Of a DNA stretch of 64,000 bases, positions 49,040 to 57,482 are shown one piece after another (positions within the stretch are counted from its first letter, which is position 1; every line of letters begins with the position of its first letter). Position numbers and translations under genes: made by a program. The notes beneath the pieces are model-generated. The model saw only the letters and a list, made by a program, of their open reading frames with translations. It was not told the origin of the DNA and made no database searches. The stretch is from Phycisphaera sp. (GTDB lineage: Bacteria > Planctomycetota > Phycisphaerae > Phycisphaerales > Zrk34). The stretch is taken from the NCBI GenBank assembly GCA_016125285.1, contig WGMA01000010.1, positions 1 through 64,000 on the forward strand, in the 5' to 3' direction.

Positions 49040-49576
49040 ATGTTTAGCCCCGGCGTCTACAACTACTGGGTCGTGATCGTCCTGATGATGATCGGTTTCT
49101 ACACCGTCATCACGCGCGGCAACCTCGTGAAGAAGATCATCGGGCTCAACGTGTTCCAGGTGTCGGTGTTCTGGCTGTACATCTCGATGGGCAAGATCGT
49201 CGGCGGCACCGCGCCGATCACGCCGGACGATGTGTGGGAGCACCTCGAGCACGACGTCGAAGAGGTGCAGGTCGACGGCCAGAACGGCGAGCCCCCGCAC
49301 GCCGCCAACAGCTACGCCGCCCTGCCGCGTGAGGGCCGCTACGAGCCCGGCTTCGAGTATCACCCCCCGGCCGACGACGAGCCCGCCGGGCAGGTCACGC
49401 ACGAATACAACGACCCGACCGTCTACTCCAACCCCGTCCCGCACGTGCTGATCCTCACCGCGATCGTCGTCGGCGTGGCCACCACGTCGCTCGGCCTCGC
49501 GCTGTGCGTCCGCATCAAAGAGGAATACGGGACCATCGAAGAGGACGAGATCCAGGCACTGGACGACGAACCGTGA
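49040..49576 (+). CDS. mrpC: Mrp/Mbh antiporter subunit MrpC (NuoK-like) with acidic insertion
   Basis: The protein has 178 residues where MrpC is usually about 110. Helices 1 and 2 (YWVVIVLMMIGFYTVITRGN and VKKIIGLNVFQVSVFWLYIS) and the last helix (NPVPHVLILTAIVVGVATTS) are standard. Between GGTAPITPDD and the last helix lies an insertion of about 60 residues rich in Glu, Asp, His and Pro (VWEHLEHDVEEVQVDGQNGE). The gap of 83 bases before it is the only sizeable gap in the operon until the small gene. It overlaps the next gene by GTGA. Confidence 0.85.
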   Translation: MFSPGVYNYWVVIVLMMIGFYTVITRGNLVKKIIGLNVFQVSVFWLYISMGKIVGGTAPITPDDVWEHLEHDVEEVQVDGQNGEPPHAANSYAALPREGRYEPGFEYHPPADDEPAGQVTHEYNDPTVYSNPVPHVLILTAIVVGVATTSLGLALCVRIKEEYGTIEEDEIQALDDEP

Positions 49577-51066
49577 ACCAACTGCTGTACCACCTTCCCG
49601 TTCTGCAGGTCGTGATCCCGCTGCTCGCGGCGCCGGCCTGCGTCGTCATCCGACAGCGCCACCTCGTGTGGCTCTGGGCGACGGTGGTCACGTGGGCCTG
49701 CCTGGCGATGTCGATCGGCCTGCTCATGCGCGTCTACCCCACCGGCGGCGCGATCACCTACGAGATCGGCGGATGGGTCGCGCCCTGGGGCATCGTCTAC
49801 CACGTCGACGCGCTCACGGCCCTCGTGCTCGTCATCGTCACCGGCGTCGGCGCCGTCGTCATGCTCTACGCACGCCAGTCCGTCAACGACGAGATCCCCG
49901 CCGAGCGGCACCACCTGTTCTACGCCGCGTTCCTGCTGTGCATGACCGGCCTGCTGGGCATCACGGTCACCGGCGACGCGTTCAACGTCTTCGTGTTCCT
50001 CGAGATCAGCTCGCTGAGCAGCTACGTGCTGATCGCGCTGGGCCGAGGCCGACGCGCGCTGACCGCGTCGTTCCGCTACCTCGTCATGGGCACGATCGGC
50101 GGCACGTTCATCCTCATCGGCATCGGCCTGATGTACATGCAGACCGGCACCCTGAACATGGCCGACCTTGCCGCACGCCTGCCCGCCGTCAACGACACGC
50201 GCACCATCCGGGCCGCGTTCGCGTTCTTCACCGTCGGCGTGTCCGTCAAGCTCGCGCTGTTCCCGCTGCACGTCTGGCTGCCCAACGCCTACACCTACGC
50301 CCCGTCGGTCATCACGTCGTTCGTCGCCGCGACCGCCACCAAGGTCTCGGTCTACGTGCTCGTGCGGTTCACGTTCATCATCTTCGGCGCCGAGTTCGCG
50401 TTCACCGACATGAAGCTCGACGTCGTGCTGCTCGCCCTGGCGATCGCCGCGATGTTCATCGGCTCGCTCGTCGCGATCTACCAGACCAACGTCAAACGCC
50501 TGCTCGCCTACTCCTCGCTCGCGCAGATCGGCTACATGGTGCTCGGCATCTCGCTGACCAACGTCAACGGCCTGACCGGCTCGATCGTCCACCTGTTCAA
50601 CCACGCGATGATGAAGGGCGGCCTGTTCATGGTCATGGGCTGCGTCATGCTCCGCATCGGCTCGGTGCACCTGCGTGACATGGCCGGGCTCGGCAAACGC
50701 ATGCCGTGGACCATGGCCGCGTTCGTCGTCGGCGGGCTGAATCTCATCGGCGTGCCCCTGACGTCGGGTTTCGTGAGCAAGTGGTACCTCGTGCTCGGCG
50801 CGCTCGACCGCGGCTGGTGGCCGATCGCCGTGCTCATCCTGCTCAGCTCGCTGCTGGCGGTGGTGTACGTGTGGCGCGTGATCGAGGTGGTGTACTTCCG
50901 CGACCCGCCCGAGGACGCGCCGACCGAACGCTGCGAGGCCCCGCTGATGATGCTCGTGATGACCTGGCTGCTGCTCGGCGCGTCGATCGTGTTCGGCGTG
51001 TGGGCGCAGATCCCGGCCGGCGTGAGCAAAGCCGCGGCGCAGATGCTGCTGGGGGTGACGCCATGA
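49573..51066 (+). CDS. mrpD: Mrp/Mbh antiporter large subunit D, first copy
   Basis: GTG start overlapping the mrpC stop. The 497-residue protein belongs to the NuoL/M/N family with about 14 helices. Key proton-path residues are visible: Glu in VFVFLEISSLSSYVLIALG, Lys in VKLALFPLHVWLPNAYTYAP and Lys in VAATATKVSVYVLVRFTFI; NVKRLLAYSSLAQIGYMVLG is also typical. It is expected to translocate protons. Confidence 0.93.
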   Translation: MNQLLYHLPVLQVVIPLLAAPACVVIRQRHLVWLWATVVTWACLAMSIGLLMRVYPTGGAITYEIGGWVAPWGIVYHVDALTALVLVIVTGVGAVVMLYARQSVNDEIPAERHHLFYAAFLLCMTGLLGITVTGDAFNVFVFLEISSLSSYVLIALGRGRRALTASFRYLVMGTIGGTFILIGIGLMYMQTGTLNMADLAARLPAVNDTRTIRAAFAFFTVGVSVKLALFPLHVWLPNAYTYAPSVITSFVAATATKVSVYVLVRFTFIIFGAEFAFTDMKLDVVLLALAIAAMFIGSLVAIYQTNVKRLLAYSSLAQIGYMVLGISLTNVNGLTGSIVHLFNHAMMKGGLFMVMGCVMLRIGSVHLRDMAGLGKRMPWTMAAFVVGGLNLIGVPLTSGFVSKWYLVLGALDRGWWPIAVLILLSSLLAVVYVWRVIEVVYFRDPPEDAPTERCEAPLMMLVMTWLLLGASIVFGVWAQIPAGVSKAAAQMLLGVTP

Positions 51067-52622
51067 CCATCCTGACCCTCGACGTCACCACGCTCATCGT
51101 GCTTTGCCTCGTGCTGCCGCTGATCAGCGCCGTGCTGATCGCCGCCCTCGGCCGCTGGCCGAACCTGCGCGACGGCATGATGGTCGTCATGGCCACGATC
51201 CTCTGCGGCGTGGTCTGCAAGCTCGTGCCGCTGATCGACGCCGGGGCGCGCCCCGAGCTCAACCTCGTCAACATCCTGCCCGGCGATCACTACATGCCGC
51301 TCGGCTTCAAGGTCGAGCCGCTGGGCATGCTCTTCGCCCTCGTCGCCTCGTGCCTGTACATCCTCACCGCCGTGTACGCCGTCGGCTACATGCGCGGCCA
51401 CCACGAGAAGAACCAGACGCGTTTCTTCGTCTGCTTCGCGCTGGCCATCTTCGCGGCGATCGGTGTGGCGTTCGCACGCAACGTGATGACGCTGTTCGTC
51501 TTCTACGAGGTGCTGACGCTGTCGACCTACCCGCTGGTCACCCACCACGGCACCGACGCTGCCCGACGCTCCGGTCGCGTCTACCTCGGCATCCTGCTCA
51601 CCACCTCCGTGTCGATGCTCCTGCTGGCGATGATCTGGACCTACTTCCTCGCCGGCACACTCGAGTTCACGCCCGGCGGCATCCTCACCGGCCACGTCGA
51701 CGGCCTGATGCTGATGGTCCTGCTGGGCCTCTACGCGTTCGGCACCGGCAAGGCCGCGCTCATGCCGTTCCACCGCTGGCTGCCCGCCGCGATGGTCGCC
51801 CCCACGCCCGTGTCCGCGCTGCTGCACGCCGTCGCCGTCGTCAAGGCCGGCGTGTTCACCATCCTCAAGGTCGGCGTGTACGTCTTCGGCATCGACCTGC
51901 TCGCCGGCACCGGCGCCAGCGTGTGGCTCATGTATGTCGCCGGGTTCACCCTCATCTGCGCCTCGCTTGTCGCCCTCTCGAAGGACAACCTCAAGGAGCG
52001 GCTCGCGTATTCGACCATCAGTCAGCTCGCGTACATCGTGCTCGGCATGGCGCTGGCGAATCCCGACGGCGTGCTCGGCGGCGCGCTGCACATCGCCACC
52101 CACGCCGTGGGCAAGATCACGCTGTTCTTCTGCGCCGGCGCGATCTACGTGCAGCTGCACAAGACGCAGGTTTCCGAGCTCGACGGCATGGGCCGACGCA
52201 TGCCGTGGACGTTCGCGGCGTTCACCATCGCATCGATCAGCATCATCGGCCTGCCCCCAATGGGCGGCGCGTGGAGCAAGTGGTTCCTCGCCCTCGGCGC
52301 CGCCGACGCCCACCAGTACCCGCTGCTCGCCGCCCTGATGATCAGCTCGCTGCTGAACATCGCGTACCTCCTGCCGATCCCGATGCGCGCGTTCTTCGCC
52401 AAACCGAAACCCGACGGGCGCCACGACCACGATGACCACGGACACGCGCACGTCCACGACGGCCTGTCCGAGGGCTGGGCGATGACGATCCCGCTGTGCA
52501 TCACCGCCCTGGGCTGCATCGCCATGTTCTACTTCGCCGACCCGCTCTACCACATGCTCCAGCCGATCGCCGCGCACACGCAGACCGTCGTCGCGCCGAT
52601 CACCGCTGCGGCGCACCCGTGA
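51063..52622 (+). CDS. Mrp/Mbh antiporter large subunit D, second copy
   Basis: ATG at 51063 overlaps the previous stop (ATGA). The 519-residue protein has the same fold: Glu in LFVFYEVLTLSTYPLVTHHG, Lys in TGKAALMPFHRWLPAAMVAP, Lys in HAVAVVKAGVFTILKVGVYV, and NLKERLAYSTISQLAYIVLG. The stretch FHRWLPAAMVAPTPVSALLH is more like NuoL/HyfB-type subunits than copy 1. Near the end DGRHDHDDHGHAHVHDG is an unusual His/Asp cluster between helices. Confidence 0.9.
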   Translation: MTILTLDVTTLIVLCLVLPLISAVLIAALGRWPNLRDGMMVVMATILCGVVCKLVPLIDAGARPELNLVNILPGDHYMPLGFKVEPLGMLFALVASCLYILTAVYAVGYMRGHHEKNQTRFFVCFALAIFAAIGVAFARNVMTLFVFYEVLTLSTYPLVTHHGTDAARRSGRVYLGILLTTSVSMLLLAMIWTYFLAGTLEFTPGGILTGHVDGLMLMVLLGLYAFGTGKAALMPFHRWLPAAMVAPTPVSALLHAVAVVKAGVFTILKVGVYVFGIDLLAGTGASVWLMYVAGFTLICASLVALSKDNLKERLAYSTISQLAYIVLGMALANPDGVLGGALHIATHAVGKITLFFCAGAIYVQLHKTQVSELDGMGRRMPWTFAAFTIASISIIGLPPMGGAWSKWFLALGAADAHQYPLLAALMISSLLNIAYLLPIPMRAFFAKPKPDGRHDHDDHGHAHVHDGLSEGWAMTIPLCITALGCIAMFYFADPLYHMLQPIAAHTQTVVAPITAAAHP

Positions 52623-52653
52623 CACGCAGACCCGCACGACCGATACGACCGAG

Positions 52654-52962
52654 ATGACCGACGAACCGAACAACCCGACCCCCGACACGCACGATGAGCC
52701 GTCGCACGCGCCGCCGCCCGGCGAACGCCGCTACTGGCTCGACGACCCGCGCAACGTCGACAAGATCTGCAAGGCCCTCTACGTCGTCTGCGCCGCCCTC
52801 GTCCTCGCCGACCTGCTCTACCACAAGCACGTGCACTTCGGCGTCGACGGGTGGTTCGGGTTCTACGGCGTGTTCGGGTTCGTCGCGTTCGTCGTGGTCG
52901 TGCTCGCCGGCAAGCTGCTACGCAAACTCGTCATGAGACGGGAAGACTACTATGACCACTAA
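52654..52962 (+). CDS. Small two-helix membrane protein inside the Mrp operon
   Basis: The 102-residue protein has a polar N-terminus with RRYWLDDPRNVDKICKALYV, helix 1 (KALYVVCAALVLADLLYHKH), then HFGVDGWFGFYGVFGFVAFV, helix 2, and a basic end RKLVMRRED. The motif WFGFYGVFGFVAF is well conserved-looking. It overlaps the third large subunit gene by 11 bases, so it is a real operon member. It has no counterpart in standard seven-gene Mrp; its role is unknown. Confidence 0.7.
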   Translation: MTDEPNNPTPDTHDEPSHAPPPGERRYWLDDPRNVDKICKALYVVCAALVLADLLYHKHVHFGVDGWFGFYGVFGFVAFVVVVLAGKLLRKLVMRREDYYDH

Positions 52963-54682
52963 CGCCCCGCCGGGCGCCATCATGATCGTCGGTGCGCTGG
53001 TGATCCTGCTGCTGCGGGGCCGCCGGCAGGCGATCGGTGCGCTGCTCATCACCATCATGAGCCTCGTGAGCCTGATGTTCTGCAGCCGCGGAACGTACGG
53101 CACGTTCCAGCTGTTCGACTACCAGCTGACGGTCGTCCGCGTCGACGGCCTGAGCCTGGCGTTCGGCTACATCTTCCACATCGCCGCGATCATCGCCACG
53201 ATCTACGCGCTGCACGTGCGCGACGGCACGCAGCACGCCGCCGGACTCATCTACGCCGGCAGCGCCATCGGCGCGGTCTTCGCCGGCGACCTGATCACGC
53301 TGTTCACCTACTGGGAGATCACCGCCGTCTCGTCGGTCTTCCTCATCTGGGCCAGCCGCACCGACCGCTCCTACAAGGCGGGCATCCGCTACCTGATCAT
53401 CCAGGTCGGCTCCGGCGTGCTGCTGCTGTCCGGCGTGCTGCTGCACGTGCGCGACACCGGCTCTATCGCCTTCGACCACCTCATCGGTGAGGACGGCGCG
53501 ATCTCGCACGCCAGCCCCGGCGTGATCCTCATCTTCCTCGCCTTCGGCATCAAGTGCGCCTTCCCCCTGCTGCACAACTGGCTCCAGGACGCCTACCCCA
53601 AGTCCACCGTCACCGGCGCCGTCTTCCTCAGCACCTTCACCACCAAGCTCGCCGTCTACGCGCTCGCCCGCGGCTTCGCCGGAACCGACTGCCTCATCTG
53701 GATCGGCGTGACCATGACGCTGTTCCCCATCGTCTTCGCCGTCATCGAGAACGACCTCCGCAAGGTCCTCGCCTACAGCCTCAACAACCAGCTCGGCTTC
53801 ATGGTCGTCGGCATCGGCATCGGCTCGGCCCTGTCGCTCAACGGCACCGTCGCCCACGCCTTCTGCCACATCCTCTACAAGTCGCTGTTGTTCATGTCCA
53901 TGGGCGCCGTGCTCTACCGCACCGGCACCTGCCAGGCGTCCAAGCTCGGCGGGCTCTACAAGTCCATGCCCATCACCGCCATCTGCTGCATCATCGGCGC
54001 CGCGTCCATCAGCGCCTTCCCGCTGACCAACGGCTTCGTCAGCAAGTCGCTCATCCTCTCCGCCGCCGCCGATCACCACATGATCGCCGTCTGGCTGCTG
54101 CTGCTCGTCGCCTCGGCCGGCGTCATGGAGCACTCGGGCATCAAGATCCCCTTCTTCGCCTTCTTCGCACACGACTCGGGCATCCGCTGCAAGGAAGCCC
54201 CGAAGCACATGCTCGTCGCCATGATCATCGCGGCAACCCTCTGCATCGGCATCGGCGTGTTCCCCGGCCCGCTCTACAGCATCCTGCCGTACGACATGAC
54301 CGAGGCGTACGTCCCCTACACCGTCGGGCACGTCGTCGGACAGCTGCAGCTGCTGTTGTTCGCGATGCTCGCGTTCGTGTTCCTCGTCAAGTTCCGCGTC
54401 TACCCGCCCGAGACGCCCTCCGAGAACCTCGACACCGACTGGTCCTACCGCCGCGCCGCGCCCGCCGTGGTCGGCGCCGTCTACTTCGTCGGCGGCATCG
54501 TCTGGCGCGCCCTGCTGAAGCTCGGCCGCGGACAGGTCGACGACGTGCTCTACGTCGTGCGACGCATCTGCGCCCCGCCCGGCATCTTCGCACGCACCTG
54601 GACCACCAGCGGCATGGTCATCTGGGCCACCATCCTCCTCGGCGCGTACCTGCTGCTGTATTACATCCGCGTCGCGCCCTGA
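52952..54682 (+). CDS. Mrp/Mbh antiporter large subunit, third copy
   Basis: This 576-residue protein again shows the proton-path residues: Glu in LITLFTYWEITAVSSVFLIW, Lys in FGIKCAFPLLHNWLQDAYPK and Lys in FLSTFTTKLAVYALARGF, and DLRKVLAYSLNNQLGFMVVG. It has extra C-terminal helices (VVGAVYFVGGIVWRALLKLG, TSGMVIWATILLGAYLLLYY) as in larger MrpA/NuoL-like subunits. It differs clearly from copies 1 and 2, so it is not a recent duplicate. It is the last gene of the operon and is followed by an inverted repeat. Confidence 0.9.
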   Translation: MTTNAPPGAIMIVGALVILLLRGRRQAIGALLITIMSLVSLMFCSRGTYGTFQLFDYQLTVVRVDGLSLAFGYIFHIAAIIATIYALHVRDGTQHAAGLIYAGSAIGAVFAGDLITLFTYWEITAVSSVFLIWASRTDRSYKAGIRYLIIQVGSGVLLLSGVLLHVRDTGSIAFDHLIGEDGAISHASPGVILIFLAFGIKCAFPLLHNWLQDAYPKSTVTGAVFLSTFTTKLAVYALARGFAGTDCLIWIGVTMTLFPIVFAVIENDLRKVLAYSLNNQLGFMVVGIGIGSALSLNGTVAHAFCHILYKSLLFMSMGAVLYRTGTCQASKLGGLYKSMPITAICCIIGAASISAFPLTNGFVSKSLILSAAADHHMIAVWLLLLVASAGVMEHSGIKIPFFAFFAHDSGIRCKEAPKHMLVAMIIAATLCIGIGVFPGPLYSILPYDMTEAYVPYTVGHVVGQLQLLLFAMLAFVFLVKFRVYPPETPSENLDTDWSYRRAAPAVVGAVYFVGGIVWRALLKLGRGQVDDVLYVVRRICAPPGIFARTWTTSGMVIWATILLGAYLLLYYIRVAP

Positions 54683-54684
54683 AA

Positions 54685-54762
54685 TTGAATCACAGAGGCA
54701 CAGAGGCGCAGAGAACATCACAAAGGTTTCTCTCTGTGTACTCTGCGTCTCTGTGGTTCAAT
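54685..54762. repeat. CACAGAGGCACAGAG-type inverted repeat
   Basis: The left arm TTGAATCACAGAGGCACAG and the right arm ending CTGTGGTTCAA pair almost fully over about 30 bases. This repeat type is widespread between genes in planctomycetes and several other phyla. It lies directly after the Mrp operon, between convergent genes, where it may act as a transcription stop. Confidence 0.75.
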
Positions 54763-54769
54763 CCTGGAT

Positions 54770-55918
54770 CTACTTGAGCTGCTCGAGCGCATCGTCCATC
54801 TCATCCACGCGCCGCGTCCAATCGAAGCGCTCAACCGACCTGATCGCCGCGGCCGACTTCTTCGACCACCACGCCGCGTCTTCGGCACGCGTCGCCAGCG
54901 CGTTGAGGCGGATCGTCAGCGCCTCGGTCTCGTCGATGTCGCCCGCGACGGACTCGTCGCGCAGGTCCGCGTCGGTCTCGCGCGAGCCGTAGAACACCGC
55001 CACGTCCGGGTCGAGCACCTCCGGGTACGCCAGCCGGTCCGGCACCACCGGCACGCAGCCCTGCGCCGTCGCCTCCACCACCGAGATGCCGAAAAACTCG
55101 TGCAGCGCCGTCGACACCACCACGTCCGCCTGCCGCAGCACGTTGCGGAACGCCGAGCGGTTGTCGATGTAACCCCAGTGATCGATGCGATCCGCCAGCC
55201 GGTACCGCGCGTCGCCGAAGCAGTCGGGGATCGCCGCGAACGACTCACCAAGCACGCTGACTCGGAAGTCCACGCCGCGCTCGACCAGCCGGTTGAGCGC
55301 CGCGAAGAATCGATCGGGCCCCTTGTCGTGCTCCCACCGCGCCGCCCACAGAATCCGCAGCGGGCCCGGCGGGCGCTCGCCACGCGGCCGCCCGCACTCC
55401 ACGCCCGGCGGCTGGATCGACGACCGCTCCGCGATTGTCCCCAGCAGCGTGTACGGCGAGTGGTCCGGCATCCGCCCCAGAAACTCCCGCATCGCATCGA
55501 GCAGCTCCGCCCGGTGGTAGTCGCTGTTGAACCACACCGCGTCGGCCGCGAGCGCCGTCACGAAGTTGGTCATCGCGAAGTGATGATCGCGTTCCGACGC
55601 CGTGGCGTCGGGGTACGTCAGCTGGTTCTCGTGGAAATACGCGACGCTCGGCAACGCCGCGATCTCCCGCGGCGCGAGCCCGCGGAACTCGGCGAGGTTC
55701 ATCATGTCGGTGCAGAACACCGCGTCGAACCGCTCGCCCTCGTTGTGCAGCGCCCCCGCGTGCCGCGCAAACGTGATCCCTGCGTGCCGCATCCGCCACT
55801 TCCAGTGATGCGCCGGCAGCGTCAATGTTTCGAACTCATGCCGCGACCGCGACCGCCAGCCGTCGATCAACGCCTTGTGCGACCCGCCGTGATAAGGATT
55901 AAGCGCCAGAATCCGCAT
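54770..55918 (-). CDS. tRNA-queuosine alpha-mannosyltransferase-like glycosyltransferase
   Basis: The start MRILALNPYHGGSHKALIDG is the hallmark of the QTMAN (GTDC1, DUF3524) family. LPAHHWKWRMRHAGITFARH, CTDMMNLAEFRGL and YFHENQLTYPD also match that family closely. The C-terminal GT-B half has ILWAARWEHDKGPDRFFAAL and TALHEFFGISVVEATAQGC, with the Glu that binds the nucleotide sugar. Length is 382. It would add mannose to queuosine at tRNA-Asp position 34. A queD gene is at the window end, so the organism probably makes queuosine. Confidence 0.85.
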   Translation of the reverse strand: MRILALNPYHGGSHKALIDGWRSRSRHEFETLTLPAHHWKWRMRHAGITFARHAGALHNEGERFDAVFCTDMMNLAEFRGLAPREIAALPSVAYFHENQLTYPDATASERDHHFAMTNFVTALAADAVWFNSDYHRAELLDAMREFLGRMPDHSPYTLLGTIAERSSIQPPGVECGRPRGERPPGPLRILWAARWEHDKGPDRFFAALNRLVERGVDFRVSVLGESFAAIPDCFGDARYRLADRIDHWGYIDNRSAFRNVLRQADVVVSTALHEFFGISVVEATAQGCVPVVPDRLAYPEVLDPDVAVFYGSRETDADLRDESVAGDIDETEALTIRLNALATRAEDAAWWSKKSAAAIRSVERFDWTRRVDEMDDALEQLK

Positions 55919-56034
55919 GGTGGGCGACAGTATGGGGCGTTGACGTGCGCGAAGCAAACTGATACCACGCAATCCTCGCATCGATTAACATGCTCACGAG
56001 TTCCGGGAATCAAACCGCAACGACGCGAGGCGCT

Positions 56035-56745
56035 ATGGGCCGGCGAAGCAAGTCTGAACGACAAGCCGAAATCCAAGCCGAGTTGGCTCGTCGGGAAGCG
56101 GCATCGGACGTTCCACCTGCGCTTCACGTATATCTTCTGAACCTTCATCACGCCGATGAGGGCGGCCCACGAACCTTTTTCCCAATCCAACTCACCGAAC
56201 AACTCGACAGGTCTAGACATGATCCGTCGTTGTACGATCCGGATTTGAAGTACCGTCTAGTACAAGATGCCTTGGATCATGGAGAGCCCATCGCATGCGC
56301 GCTCAACAAGACCGAGTGCTTCGTCCCTGACGCCCCCGTGGCCGATTACTCCGAGATTGGAATGCTCGATTCCGACCTGATGTTATTCACTGTGCGAGCA
56401 GAAGACGCGTTGCGTCCGTTCCTTCAATCGTGTTGCCGGAAGGTTCCTGTGGAGTGCAAGGAACACGCACTAGTTGGCTATCAGCTTGAATCGGTCGACG
56501 ACGTACTGGATACGGAACAGACCGTAGCATCATGGATCGATCACAAGACGCGCACGCGTGCTAGCCACATTTCTCGCTACGCATTCCACACCGATCGCCT
56601 GGGCGCCAGCGCCATCTTTCGTCTCCCGCAGGATTCGCGGTCGCTCGTTTTGCAGCCGTTTGTTGACGTCGTTCGCTCAACTGGCCTGATCGGAATGCGG
56701 TTTCGCAAGGTCTGGCCACACCCGGCCCTAGAGACGTGGGTTTAA
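56035..56745 (+). CDS. Probable orphan immunity protein (DUF1629/Imm11-like)
   Basis: Start ATG 56035 (MGRRSKSERQAEIQAELARR). The last 50 residues read SHISRYAFHTDRLGASAIFR and RSTGLIGMRFRKVWPH, the closing pattern of the DUF1629/Imm11 and Imm43 family of polymorphic-toxin immunity proteins (IFR, then LxGxxFxxVW). Length is 236. The gene has lower GC than its neighbours. No toxin gene is seen upstream or downstream, so it would be an orphan. This is a motif-based suggestion. Confidence 0.55.
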   Translation: MGRRSKSERQAEIQAELARREAASDVPPALHVYLLNLHHADEGGPRTFFPIQLTEQLDRSRHDPSLYDPDLKYRLVQDALDHGEPIACALNKTECFVPDAPVADYSEIGMLDSDLMLFTVRAEDALRPFLQSCCRKVPVECKEHALVGYQLESVDDVLDTEQTVASWIDHKTRTRASHISRYAFHTDRLGASAIFRLPQDSRSLVLQPFVDVVRSTGLIGMRFRKVWPHPALETWV

Positions 56746-56767
56746 CGAATCACGTGGGTGAAGGTCC

Positions 56768-57154
56768 ATGAGAATCGATCTATTCGCAGACACGAGTAAC
56801 AGGGACTTCGAATCCGCATTGGTACGCGTTCGTGACAGAGTTGAGATACTCAACCAACACCTGCATGCGATTGAACTTGAGGGCCCGAGCGGTGACGTTT
56901 GCCTGACATTCTTTGACGAGGACGAATCGTTCTATTACGCGAGGCAGATAGGCAACGATAAAGGTCGATACGAAGTCGAGGTGGGCTATGACTACTCAGA
57001 TATCTATCCCGACGATGAGGATGATGTACTTGTCATTCAACTCATCGAGGAAAAACTACAGCAGATTATCAGTAACGGAAAGTGCTTCGCCAGCGAGCGT
57101 GAACAGCTGTTGAAGGTCGTTGAGGATTGGACAACTTGGGCGATTGGCGGGTGA
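56768..57154 (+). CDS. Small acidic protein, immunity-like, function unknown
   Basis: The 128-residue protein opens MRIDLFADTSNRDFESALVR and is strongly acidic (YSDIYPDDEDDVLVIQL) with a C-terminal helix ERNQ-like EREQLLKVVEDWTTWAIGG. Such acidic single-domain proteins next to Imm-like genes are often immunity proteins too. The gene lies 22 bases after the previous one and shares its low GC. GGTGAAGGTCC precedes the ATG. I cannot name a family. Confidence 0.5.
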   Translation: MRIDLFADTSNRDFESALVRVRDRVEILNQHLHAIELEGPSGDVCLTFFDEDESFYYARQIGNDKGRYEVEVGYDYSDIYPDDEDDVLVIQLIEEKLQQIISNGKCFASEREQLLKVVEDWTTWAIGG

Positions 57155-57179
57155 ACATGCTTGGCACTTCCCCAGCATG

Positions 57180-57335
57180 CTCCGTCGGGAAAGGCCCTCG
57201 CCAGAGTTGGGGCCTTTCGTGACGGAGCGTGCGATCGGACTGAGTAGGCATGCCGCTGAAGCGGCATGCCCCGTGCGGCAACACGGCGCGCGCTACGACG
57301 TGGAGCGGGGTCGCGCAGGGGCGGCGAGCCCCTGC
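57180..57335. repeat. Three hairpins in a gene-free stretch
   Basis: The gap 57155-57482 has no gene that I can support. It holds a long interrupted stem at 57180-57227 (CTCCGTC with GACGGAG outside, GAAAGGCCC with GGGCCTTTC inside), a 10-bp perfect stem at 57247-57270 (GGCATGCCGC, loop TGAA) and an 8-bp stem at 57315-57335 (GCAGGGGC). The first may end transcription of the immunity-like pair. No T-run follows. Confidence 0.7.
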
Positions 57336-57482
57336 GGTTCGAAACCCATCGCCCCCACGTCATCAAACTGGGTTGACAGCCCCTGTCGTTTTGATGGCTT
57401 TGGCCTCCGCAGCCACTACAATGGGGGCTTAGCCGCGCCGGTGTGAGGCGCGGTGGTTGTCAGCACAGAGGTAACCGAGACG

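Noticed and set aside
46571-54682. Part of a respiratory complex I or hydrogenase
   Set aside because: No NuoB/C/D/I-like or hydrogenase large or small subunit is found in or beside the operon.
50532-54721. Two long minus-strand frames (718 and 596 codons) opposite the antiporter genes
   Set aside because: Both are antisense to clear membrane proteins and consist of Arg/Asp/Glu/His-rich low-complexity sequence.
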